From the NCBI RefSeq assembly GCF_021730395.1, contig NC_069368.1, positions 16,820,001-16,884,000 of the forward strand: 64,000 nucleotides of DNA, in the 5' to 3' direction. The stretch is from Mercenaria mercenaria (lineage: Eukaryota; Mollusca; Bivalvia; Venerida; Veneridae). A program made the position numbers and the translations under genes. The notes below the pieces were generated by a model that saw only the letters and a list, made by a program, of their open reading frames with translations, was not told where the DNA came from and did no database searches. Positions 54,472 through 64,000 of this stretch are shown piece after piece. Numbering within the stretch: position 1 is the stretch's first letter; every line of letters starts with the position of its first letter.

Positions 54472-56650
54472 AACAAGAGGACCATGATGGTCCTGAATCG
54501 CTCACCTCTTCCCACATGACCCAGTTCTGAGTATGACATCGTTTTTTCTATTATTTGACATAGTGACCTAGTTTTAGAGCTCATGTGACCCAGTTTTGAA
54601 CTTGACCTAGATATTATCAAGATAAAAATTCTGACAAATTTTCATGAAGATCCATTGAAAAATATGGTCTCTAGAGAGGTCACAAGGTTTTTCTATTATT
54701 TGACCTATTGACCTAGTTTTCGAAGGTACGTGACCCTGTTTTGAACTTTACATAGATATCATCAAGGTGAACATTCTCACTAATTTTCATTAAGATCTCA
54801 TGAAAAATATGGCCTCTAGAGAGGTCACAAGGTTTTTCTATTTTTAAACCTACTGGCCTAGTTTTTGACCGCACGTGACCCAGTTTCGAAATTGACCTAG
54901 ATATCATCAAGGTGAACATTCAGATCAATTTTCATGAAGATCCATTGAAAAATATGGCCTCTAGAGAGGTCAAAAGATTTTAATAATTTTAGACCTACTG
55001 ACCTAGTTTTTGACCGCAGTTGACCCAGTTTCAAACTTGACCTAGATATCATCAAGATGAACATTCAGACCAACTTTCATACAGTTCCCAAGAAAAGTAT
55101 GGCCTCTAGATAGGTCACAAGGTTTTTTTATTATTTGACCTACTGACCTAGTTTTTAAGGCACGTGACCCAGTTTCAAACTTGACCTAGATATCATCAAG
55201 GTGAACATTCTGACCAATTTTCATGAAGATCCATTCAAGGGTATGGCCTCTAGAGAGGTCACAAGGTTTTTCTATTTCAAGACCTACTGACCTAGTTTTT
55301 GATCGCAGTTGACCCAGTTTCAAACTTGACCTATATATCATCAAGATAAACATTCAGACCAACTTTCATACAGATCCCATGAAAAATATGGCCTCTAGAG
55401 AGGTCACAACGTTTTTTCATTATTTGACCTACTGACCTACTTTTTGATGGCACGTGACCCACTTTCGAACTTGATCTAGATATCATCAAGATGAACATTC
55501 TGACCAATTTTTATGGAGATCCATTCACAAGTATGGCCTCTAGAGAGGTCACAAGGTTTTTCTATTTTTAGACCTACTGACCTAGTTTTTGACCGTACAT
55601 GACCCTGTTTCGAACTTGACCTAGATATCATCAAGATGAACATTCAGACCAACTTTCATACAGATCCCATGAAAAATATGGCCTTTAGAGAGGTCACAAG
55701 GTTTTTCTATTATTTGACCTACTGACCTAGTTTTTGAAGGCACGTGACCCACTTTCGAACTTGACCTAGATATCATCAAGATGAACATTCAGACCAACTT
55801 TCATACAGATCCCATGAAAAATATGGCCTCTAGAGAGGTCACAAGGTTTTTCTATTATTTGACCTACTGACCTAGTTTTTGATGGCACGTGACCCACTTT
55901 CGAACTTGACCTAGATATCATCAAGGTGAACATTCTGACCAATTTTCATGAAGATCTCATGAAATATATGGCCTCTAGAGAGGTCACAAGGTTTTTCTAT
56001 TTTTAGACCTACTGACCTAGTTTTTGACCGCACGTGACCCAGTTTCGAACTTGACCTAGATATCATCAAGATGAACATTCAGACTAACTTTCATACAGAT
56101 CCCATGAAAAATATGGCCTTTAGAGAGGTCACAAGGTTTTTCTATTATTTGACCTACTGACCTAGTTTTGTATGGCACGTGACCCAGTTTCGAACTTGAC
56201 CTAGATATCATCAAGGTGAACCTTCTGACCAATTTTCATTAAGATCTTTTGAAATATATGGCCTCTAGAGAGGTCACAAGGTTTTTCTATTTTTAGACCT
56301 ACTGACCTAGTTTTTGATGGCACGTGACCCGGTTTCGAACTTGACCCAGATATCATCAAGATTAACATTCTGACCAATTTTCATGAAGATCTTGTGAAAT
56401 ACATGGCCTCTAGAGAGGTCACAAGGTTTTTCTATTTTTAGACCTACTGACCTAGTTTTTGAAGGCACGTGACCCAGTTTCGAACTTGACCTAGATATCA
56501 TCAAGATGAACATTCTGACCAACTTTCATAAAGATCCCACAAAAAATGTGACCTCTAGAGTGGTCACAAGCAAAAGTTTACGGACGGACGACGGACGCTG
56601 CGTGATCACAAAAGCTCACCTTGTCACTATGTGACAGGTGAGCTAATAAA
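54472..56650 (-). mobile_element. Tandem-core (145-bp) element, inverted relative to the one at 51488
   Basis: One end has CAAGAGGACCATGATGGTCC. About 14 units of 144-146 bp follow (GACCTACTGACCTAGTTTTT, GCACGTGACCCAGTTTCGAA, GACCTAGATATCATCAAG, GGCCTCTAGAGAGGTCACAA). The other end has ACGGACGGACGACGGACGCT, then a hairpin AGCTCACCTTGTCAC ... GTGACAGGTGAGCT. GACCTAGTTTTTGACC is the reverse complement of the 51488 unit's GGTCAAAAACTAGGTC, so this copy lies in the opposite direction. Frames open on the minus strand (for example 56307-56522) are unit artefacts. Confidence 0.8.
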
Positions 56651-57647
56651 AACTGATGAAAGATCCTTTGGAAGTATAGAACAAAACTAAGCATTTTAAT
56701 AGCCGACTGACAGAGTCTTTTCATGAGAGGTTTTGAAATGTGCAACAGCCCTCACACCCCTTATCAATTAAACTACCAGTATAGTTTAATGAGTAGCTTT
56801 TGTTCAGTAATGAAATAAAGCTTGTATGTTGGCCCTTTTAACCCGAGATCTACATGTACTAGTGAGGTGGAAGATACACTTGTGAGCACATTATCTCAGT
56901 GTAAGTGCCCTCTTAGCAGACCATTTTGAAAGTAGAACTGTTGGTTACAGTTGTCTTTGGTCAGTAAGGAGTCGGTATTCTCCAGGTGACTGATGGGTAC
57001 AATCCAACATCTACAGAACACTTGGCCAACAGCATTTTCGGGTCATTAAGTCAGAAATACGGTTCACAGTGTCTATTGGGCTAAAAACAGTTTCCTATTA
57101 TAAACTAGAATGTGCTTTGACCTACTGCAGTCATGGTCTGCACATTATGTAACCAATTTGAATGCTTAGTGTGAAATTGACTGAAACTGTACATATGGCT
57201 TTGTTTCTGCCTGTGAAGTTTTTCTTATGTTTTTGTGGATTGCAGTTAAAAAGTCCTAATAAATCATTTATAACTTTATCATGACATCAGGAGTTCTAAC
57301 TGACCAAATCAGAGAGCTGCACTTTTCAAGTACCTGCCAGTTTCCACTTTGGTAAAACAAAGGATTTTTTACAATGAACATATAGTGAATTTAGAAATAA
57401 ATTGGACAAAATTTCAGAAATCAATTAGAATTTTGACTGCACATGCCATAGATGATGCTACAAACTACAAAACTTGAAGTTTCATTGAAATATTATATAC
57501 ATGTAGGTTTAATACAAAGTTCTATGATAAAATCAGAGTAAAATGTAATCATTACGTAAGTGAAATTAGTATCATTCCACAATGTTTTGGACATGTTAAA
57601 AGTATGACTGGGCTGTACTAAAGATTAAAAGTGTTAGAATAGAATAC
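56651..57647. other. AT-rich spacer, no feature seen
   Basis: Intergenic DNA between two tandem-core elements. No gene recognised. Confidence 0.5.
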
Positions 57648-59345
57648 AACAAGAGCTGTCAGTGGACAGCGCGCTCGACTATTCTTGGTGCTTGATAGTA
57701 TAATATAAGCAATGAATAAAACTTTGACATTACAATAAGCATATTCTAAGTCCAAAAGGGGCCATGTAAACAAGTATGCAAAATATGAAAGCAATATCTC
57801 GATGGACTTTGAAAATATTTGGGGTGGTACGCAAACTTTAACATTTATTCTTAGTCGAAAAGGGGCCATAATTCAGTCAAAATGCTTGATAGAGTTGCCT
57901 CCTCTTTTTTACAGACTGGGGTCATGATGGTAAACAAGTATGCAAAATATGAAAGCAATATCTCAATGGACTTTGAAAATATTTGGGGTGGTACGCAAAC
58001 TTTAACATTTATTCTTAGTCGAAAAGGGGCCATAATTCAGTCAAAATGCTTGATAGAGTTGCCTCCTCCTTTTTACAGACTGGGGTCATGATGGTAAACA
58101 AGTAAGCAAAATATGAAAGCAATTATTCTCAATGGACTTCGAAAATATTTGGGGTGGTACGCAACCTTTAACATTTATTCTAAGTCGAAAAATGGCCATA
58201 ATTCAGTCAAAATGCTTGATAGAGTTGCCTCCTCCTTTTTACAGACTTGGGTCATGATGGTTAACAAGTATGCAAAATATGAAAGCAATATCTCAATGGA
58301 CTTCGAAAATATTTGGGGTGGTACGCAACCTTTAACATTTGTGCGATGGTTTTTCTTTTATTTGACCTAGTGACCTAGTTTTTGACCCCAGATGACCCAC
58401 TTTCGAACTCGGTCTGGATTTCATCAAGGCAATCATTCTGACCAAAATTCATGAAGATCAATTGAAAAAATACAGCCTCTATTGCATACACAAGGTTTTT
58501 CTTTGATTTGACCTAGTGACCTAGTTTTTGACCTGAGATGACCCATTTTCAATCTTCGCCTAGATTTCATCAAGATAATCATTCTGACCAAAATTCTTGA
58601 AAATCAATTGAAAAATACAGCCTCTATCGCATACACAAGGTTTTTCTTTGATTTGACCTAGTGACTTTGGTTTTTGACCCCAGATGACCCATTTTCGAAC
58701 CTGGCCTAGATTTCATCAAGGTAATCATTGTATGCAAAATATGAAAGCAATTATTCTCAATGGACTTCAAAAATATTTGGGGTGGTACGCAACCTTTAAC
58801 ATTTGCAAGTAGGATAGCTCCCCGAATACAGTTTCTATAGCAAACACAAGGTTTTTCTTTTATTTGACCTAGTGACCTAGTTTTTGACCCCAGATGACCC
58901 ACTTTCGAACTCGGTCTGGATTTCATCAAGGCAATCATTCTGACCAAAATTCATGAAGATCAATTGAAAAAATACAGCCTCTATTGCATACACAAGGTTC
59001 TAGTGACCTAGTTTTTGACCTGAGATGACCCATTTTCAAACTTCGCCTAGATTTCATCAAGGTAATCATTCTGACCAAAATTCTTGAAAATCAATTGAAA
59101 AATACAGCCTCTATCGCATACACAAGGTTTTTCTTTGATTTGACCTAGTGACCTTGGTTTTTGACCCCAGATGACCCATTTTCGAACCTGGCCTAGATTT
59201 CATCAAGGTAATCATTGTGACAAAATTTCATGAAGATCAGCTGAAAAATACAGCCTCTATCGCATACACAAGCTAAATGTTGACAGACAGACGACAGACA
59301 GACGCTGGACATTGAGCGATCACAAACTCACCGGAGCATTGCTCT
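57648..59345. mobile_element. Composite tandem-core element
   Basis: It starts ACAACAAGAGCTGTCAGTGG with a short hairpin (GAGCTGTC...GACAGCGCGCTC). About four units of roughly 168 bp follow (TATGCAAAATATGAAAGCAA, ATATTTGGGGTGGTACGCAA, AAAGGGGCCATAATTCAGTC). It then switches at about 58338 to units of the 145-bp type (TTTGACCTAGTGACCTAG, CCAGATGACCCACTTTCGAA). The end is GACAGACGCTGGACATTGAG, CGATCACAAACTCACCGGAG. The 58268-58730 part is duplicated at 58731-59215. Confidence 0.75.
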
Positions 59346-59559
59346 AAAAAGTTACAATATAAGTTATTTATAGTATCAACTAAGAAAAAAAATCAAAATG
59401 TCCACACAAAAATCCTTACCAGGTAGAGACAGGTCAAAATACACCTCAAAATTGGATGGATCATGCATGTTGTACTACAGAAAAATGGTCTCGATTTTTC
59501 CCTAAGACTAGTAATGAAAAAGTTACAATATACGCTATTTATAGTAAAAACAAAGGGAA

Positions 59560-60065
59560 GTAATTCTAAAGAAGGGATCTGCACATGACACTCCGACTCA
59601 CGATGGTGTACAATTGTGCGAAGTTAATCAAATTCCCTCCATGCACGAAGAAGAAATGCTCTGGACAGTCATTCTTGTATCTGACCTTTGGCCTCTGTGA
59701 CCTTGACCTTAGACCTAGGGACCTGGTTCTTAGGCACTTCGTCTCATTGTGGTGAACATTTGTGCCAAGTTATATCAAAATCCCTCCATGCATGAAGAAG
59801 TTGGACAAAGTTCATTCTTGTATCCTTTTGACCACCAAGTGTGACCTTGACCTTAGACCTAGGGACCTTGTTCTTGCGTACGACACTCCGTCACCATGCA
59901 TGAAGATATGCTCCGGACAGTTATTCTTGAATTTGACCTTTGACCTCTGTGACCTTGACCTTAGACCTATGGACCTGGTTCTTGGCATGACACTCCGTCT
60001 CATGATGGTGAAAAATTGTGCCAAGTTTCATCAAAATCACTCGGCACTTTCGGACAGTTCAGCGC
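59560..60065. repeat. Dispersed repeat, tandem units with TGTGACCTTGACCTTAGACC
   Basis: Three units share CACTCCGTCTCATGATGGTG, AATCCCTCCATGCA, TGACCTTGACCTTAGACCTA and GGACCTGGTTCTTG. It is related to the repeat at 7470-7835. A 126-codon frame (59762-60142) arises from the units and is not called. Confidence 0.75.
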
Positions 60066-62159
60066 CTATAAAAACTCACAGATTTCAAAGAACTGTTACG
60101 TTTCTTCGTTTTGGTGCATTTACAATAATGTCCCAGTGCTGAGCTTTCATCACATAACTAGGTGGCACATAGTTTTTTTCAGCAGTTGTTTACAAATGGT
60201 ATTCATTTTTAAAGAGGGGCAACTTTTTTGAGAATATTTTAAGTATCCATCGTATGGGACAGTATGACAGAACATGTAACAGTTAGGTAGATTGTTGGTA
60301 AATATGTTGTTTGTTTATCCAATATTTCTGTGTTTTGATGATATACCACTAAACCTTAAAGGGGGATGTTCATTTCCCAGGGAAACATATAAGCACTACA
60401 GCATGTCAATAATTAATAGTCATCAGCAAATTGGATACTCAGTTAGTGGTCAGCTATGTAGACCGGCAGAGATATATTTATCTTGCATATTAATTACCAT
60501 CACGTGTTTTATGGTTCGGCTTGGTGTTATCAGTACTTCCTATATTTCAAGATAAAAAAAGAGATTGTGGAAACGATGCTGTTTGCTGCTGTAGTATTAT
60601 TTTCTTTGCAATGCCATTCTCGCTATTAATTCTTATGCTGAATAATATAGTTCTCAGCATTTTATAGGTCCTAATAATGAAAGCTATTTAGCAGAAATTC
60701 AGCCACTGTCTTGCACCTTACAATAATAAAGTTATTATGGATGCATTTCATAAAAAAATAACGTGATGTAATCAATGTTAATTATATTAAATAATTATGA
60801 GATTACTATATGAATATGTATACGCTGGTCAATATCCAATCGTAAATGTTATGTGCGTTGTCTGCAAATGTTCCGTATATATGATTTTTTAAGTTAAATT
60901 AAATTTCGTAATAGATCATTAGTTGACGGTACACTTTTGAGGATGAGAGGTGATGGTTCAACCTTTGAATTGTAATCACGCCGACTGGTAGACATTTGAT
61001 TCTGTGTCCATGTTAATAATGCAATATTATTTGGTATTCCTTTTTATAATATTATGACGGCAAGTTTTGTATCTTTATAATTGAGTGAGTTCTTATGAAT
61101 TTTATTTTAACATAGATTTGCAGTATAAAATCCTCACAATGAATGAATTCAATACATCACACCATGTAATATGTTGGTATAAAACTTGGCCTGGGATTAC
61201 AACAAATACTTTCACTCAGCACTCAAATTTCAAATATACAAAATGCCTATTATTTGTCTAAGACTGAAAATCTAGATAAGAAAGACCTATGGAAATGTTT
61301 TAAGTGTACTGAAAATAAGTTTGGTATATTTTTTGGCCTGGTTTACTAGTCATGAGGTATCTAGATGTAATTATTTAAAGTGAGAGTCACATTTCGCACT
61401 CAGACTCTGATAAATTACAATTATACTATATAATTACAATGTACTGAATTATACTTGAAAATGTAAAAGACCAATGTAACAATCACGCATTCTTGCTCTC
61501 AAAATAGTGTCATTATGCACCTCAAAAGAGGAAATTTCACATTTTATTCTTGTAACTGTATTAATTACAGGATTACATGTACTTGATTATTAATAACAAC
61601 CTTGCCTGTCAATTTTGAATTATATTTTCAAAACAGGGTAATTGAAATAAATGAATTAACAGGCAAATAAACAATAATGAGAACAACTATTTCTGATAAA
61701 AACCTAACTATTCGTCTCTGTAGAAATTGTTCTTGAAATGCATAAAATAAAATTGAAATATCTCGCATATAAATGAACAGTGTGGTCCTTGATCACATGC
61801 GTTCTGGCTGGGTACATACTGGCTACTTTGACAATTATCAGTTAGTATATCAATGTACTTTTGTTGTTCATTGAAAATATATAGTATACATGTATAGTAC
61901 ATATTCATGACTGATAGATAATCACAGCAGGCCAGATATTCAAGCTGGAAATGGATGGTCATGTTTGCTTCCAGTAATCACTGGGTAATAAAACATATGA
62001 AATGATGATTCTTAATAACCTGACAATAAGCTACATGCTATTACCACCAACCGCTAGCAACATCCCCCTTTAAGATTTGTACATGACAATTTGTATACTA
62101 AATTTTTATAGCTGGACACAAGGATATTTCAGCCTGGTGATATCCCCATTATTATATAT
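60066..62159. other. 2.1-kb AT-rich intergenic region
   Basis: No gene, tandem array or transposon was recognised. Short frames on both strands lack motifs. Confidence 0.5.
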
Positions 62160-62392
62160 GAGCCGCACCATGAGAAAACAAACATAGTGCATTTGCGACC
62201 AGCATGGATCCAGACCAGCCTGCACATCTGCGCAGTCTGGTCAGGATCCATGCTGTTCGCTTTCAAAGCCTATTGAAATTAGAGAAACCGCATGAACAGC
62301 ATGGATCCTGACCAGACTGCGCGGATGCGCTGGCTGGTCTGGATCCATGCTGTTCGCAAATGCACTATGTTGGTTTTCTCACGGTGCAGCTC
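62160..62392. mobile_element. Foldback MITE, family A (copy A7)
   Basis: Ends GAGCCGCACCATGAGAAAAC and CACGGTGCAGCTC. Both arms carry the CAGCATGGATCC palindrome and the centre TTCAAAGCCTATTGAAATTA is inverted relative to the copies at 37950 and 39149. The flanks ATATATG and CATATAT are symmetrical, so a target duplication cannot be read. Confidence 0.9.
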
Positions 62393-62724
62393 ATATATGT
62401 TTAGCTACACTATCATGCTCCAAGGATGAGGTCGCAGAGTATGACTTGGTGTGAATTCATTACAATATTTACAAAATTGAAGTCTACTGATAATTTATAG
62501 GTCATTAGCTGCTGCTTCTCCAGGGACTAAAACATACTTATATACTGTATAAATATTGATGGCTTCAGTAAGTTATCATATTTTGAAAAACAACATAGAT
62601 CAATTCAAAGAGCAGAAATACCTTAACAGTTTACTCTACATATAAACAGAAATATTTTATAATATAAAACTTCAGTGCCTATATAGTACTACGTTAAATC
62701 CGGTTAACATGTATACATTTTTAC
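62393..62724. other. 3' flank of the polymerase iota gene
   Basis: AT-rich sequence downstream of the minus-strand stop codon. No canonical AATAAA on the minus strand was seen in these 330 bases, so the transcript may run further left. Confidence 0.4.
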
Positions 62725-64000
62725 TTATGTTCTCTTTGAAAAGTAATCTGTAATGCTATTAGAGGCAGATGGTTTTGGAGACTTAAAGTAATGTTTATCT
62801 GGACTTTTTGATTTCCCCGAGTTAACTCCCTTCCTTGGTTTTTCAATTTTCCACTGTCTGATCAATTCTTCTTTAATTTCTGGAGGTAAACTAGCAAACA
62901 CTGCATGATCTATACCATCTGGAACTGAAACTTCTTCAGGGTTATTCTCTAAATGGCCTTCAGATTGCCTGCCCGAAGTGCAGCCGTCTTGTTGCTGTGC
63001 CTTTACGTAATTTTTACCCAAATACCTCAAACTTTGCTGATCCTGGACCACATCTTTTCTATTTACACTGCTTTTCTTAAATAATCTACAAGTTTTTGAT
63101 CTTTCATCTTCAGCAACATGTTCAACTTCAGTTTCACTACTGCTTGTATGATTAATTATCTTTACATTATTTGTAATTACTTTTGTTTCTGAATGCACAT
63201 TTCGAGTTTTGCCTATTTCTTCATTATCGAGTGTAGGCGAGCATGCACTAGGCATCACTACGCTTGTTTTTGGAATGCCTTTATTTAAATTTGTTGCTTG
63301 AGCTGGTGTGCCTGGTTTCAGTTTGTTAGAATCATGGTAAGTGGCTGCATTAGCCAGAATGTCTTTCTGAATATGATGTGGAAGTTCCAAGAAAACACTT
63401 CTATCTAAATCAGGTGGTAGTAATTCAGTGAAATTTGATGGTAGGTCAGGGTTTCCAGAACCATCTGAGACACTTAAACGTTTTCTTTTTGTAAAGTTTT
63501 CTTCAGTTGCATCACAACTATTGTCAACTGACTGTCTTTTTAGAGCTCTATTTCTGTGAATAGATTCATACACATCAAGTGTGTCTGCATCTTTGCGGCA
63601 GTCTTCTGTATTAGCTGAATTTGTGGCCAAGTCAAATAAATCTTTATAATTTGACTCATTGCCTGCTGGTTGTTTTACAAGCCACTTCTGAATACCAGAT
63701 ACACTTTTCGTACTTGCAGATCTGTGAGGGCTACTGTTATTTTCTGGTTCTGACTTGCTAGATTTGGTCTTCAGTTCGAATGGTGTACTTTGTACCTTGA
63801 TTGACGGATCACAGTCTTCTTTTCTGCTACTACACTGCGCGGTACTTCTTGAGTTTGGGCTTTTCTTTGGAGAAAAGAAGTTAGAAATATCATTTGAAGA
63901 TTTCTGCTCGAGCTTAGCAAAGGCAACATTTATCAGTGTTAAGTGAAATGGAGATTTAATGTCCACCATCTTTGTGAATAAACTGTATGCCAAAGCTTCC
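62725..64000 (-). CDS. POLI: DNA polymerase iota, C-terminal exon (5' part off window)
   Basis: Y-family translesion polymerase that inserts bases opposite damaged template, acting with PCNA and REV1 in the nucleus. The frame is open to the window edge (reading EALAYSLFTKM...), so the exon and the catalytic domain continue to the right. Counting from the L at 63993, KMVDIKSPFHLTLINVAF (8-25) matches the end of the little-finger domain of human POLI. NDISNFFSPKK (34-44) sits where human POLI has its PIP box. Two ubiquitin-binding motifs follow: PPDLDRSVFLELPHHIQKD (193-211) and PDGIDHAVFASLPPEIKEEL (358-377, key LP at 369-370). TKRKRL (168-173 region) may be a nuclear signal. The protein ends NSITDYFSKRT, a second PIP-like motif. 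Stop TAA is at 62727-62725. Two UBMs in this order, with the little-finger match, separate it from REV1. Confidence 0.9.
   Translation of the reverse strand, partial: EALAYSLFTKMVDIKSPFHLTLINVAFAKLEQKSSNDISNFFSPKKSPNSRSTAQCSSRKEDCDPSIKVQSTPFELKTKSSKSEPENNSSPHRSASTKSVSGIQKWLVKQPAGNESNYKDLFDLATNSANTEDCRKDADTLDVYESIHRNRALKRQSVDNSCDATEENFTKRKRLSVSDGSGNPDLPSNFTELLPPDLDRSVFLELPHHIQKDILANAATYHDSNKLKPGTPAQATNLNKGIPKTSVVMPSACSPTLDNEEIGKTRNVHSETKVITNNVKIINHTSSSETEVEHVAEDERSKTCRLFKKSSVNRKDVVQDQQSLRYLGKNYVKAQQQDGCTSGRQSEGHLENNPEEVSVPDGIDHAVFASLPPEIKEELIRQWKIEKPRKGVNSGKSKSPDKHYFKSPKPSASNSITDYFSKRT

Noticed and set aside
54472-59345. CRISPR-like regular repeats
   Set aside because: Units are 145-168 bp, diverged and without unique spacers, in an intron-bearing animal genome.
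59762-60142. 126-codon plus-strand frame
   Set aside because: It follows the TGTGACCTTGACCTTAGACC repeat units and has no motif.
1-64000. Retrovirus-like, LTR or Polinton element
   Set aside because: No paired long direct terminal repeats and no capsid, protease, polymerase or integrase-like frames were seen.

Overview
This is animal nuclear DNA, most likely from a bivalve mollusc and probably a heterodont (venerid-type) clam. It is AT-rich, with intron-split genes, GT-AG splice sites and very many short palindromic transposons, minisatellites and tRNA-derived SINEs. The repeat families are of the kind seen in clam genomes. The organism call is inference from gene types and repeat style; no single marker proves it.

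Four protein-coding genes can be supported. (1) On the minus strand, 4285-18329 holds seven exons of a secreted, apparently single-function peptidyl-alpha-hydroxyglycine alpha-amidating lyase (PAL), the last step of neuropeptide amidation. Its final exons lie off the left edge or were not found. (2) On the plus strand, 32799-35216 is an uninterrupted 805-residue chitin deacetylase-like protein (NodB domain) with a long basic, disordered tail. (3) On the plus strand, 45815-53810 holds five exons of RSL24D1 (RLP24), a 60S ribosome assembly factor, complete at 163 residues. (4) On the minus strand, 62725-64000 is the terminal coding exon of DNA polymerase iota, with two ubiquitin-binding motifs and PIP-like motifs; the catalytic part lies beyond the right edge. 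The genes are unrelated in function and show no sign of joint regulation.

Region by region: 1-4284 holds a palindromic element end and a 68-bp minisatellite whose middle looks like poorly polished assembly. 4285-18329 is PAL; its introns carry a 31-bp array that copies the exon 4 splice acceptor, a 44-bp array and an 848-bp terminal-inverted-repeat element. 18330-32449 is repeat-dense intergenic DNA with 67-, 42- and 57-bp minisatellites, a 1.8-kb long-TIR element, a 670-bp element inserted in a minisatellite with a 6-bp target duplication, and a SINE. 32450-35820 is the chitin deacetylase locus. 35820-45770 is intergenic, with many foldback elements. 45771-54300 is RSL24D1, whose introns hold a SINE, a TIR element, foldbacks and 145-bp tandem-core elements. 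54472-60060 is almost wholly tandem-core repeat. 60061-62159 is plain AT-rich spacer, and 62393-64000 is the polymerase iota end.

No retrovirus-like, LTR or Polinton element, CRISPR array or rRNA gene was seen. The most unusual signal is the intron 3 array in PAL (about 12201-12930): roughly 23 tandem copies of a unit made of the exon 4 acceptor plus the first 21 coding bases, so that about a dozen decoy splice acceptors precede the real one.
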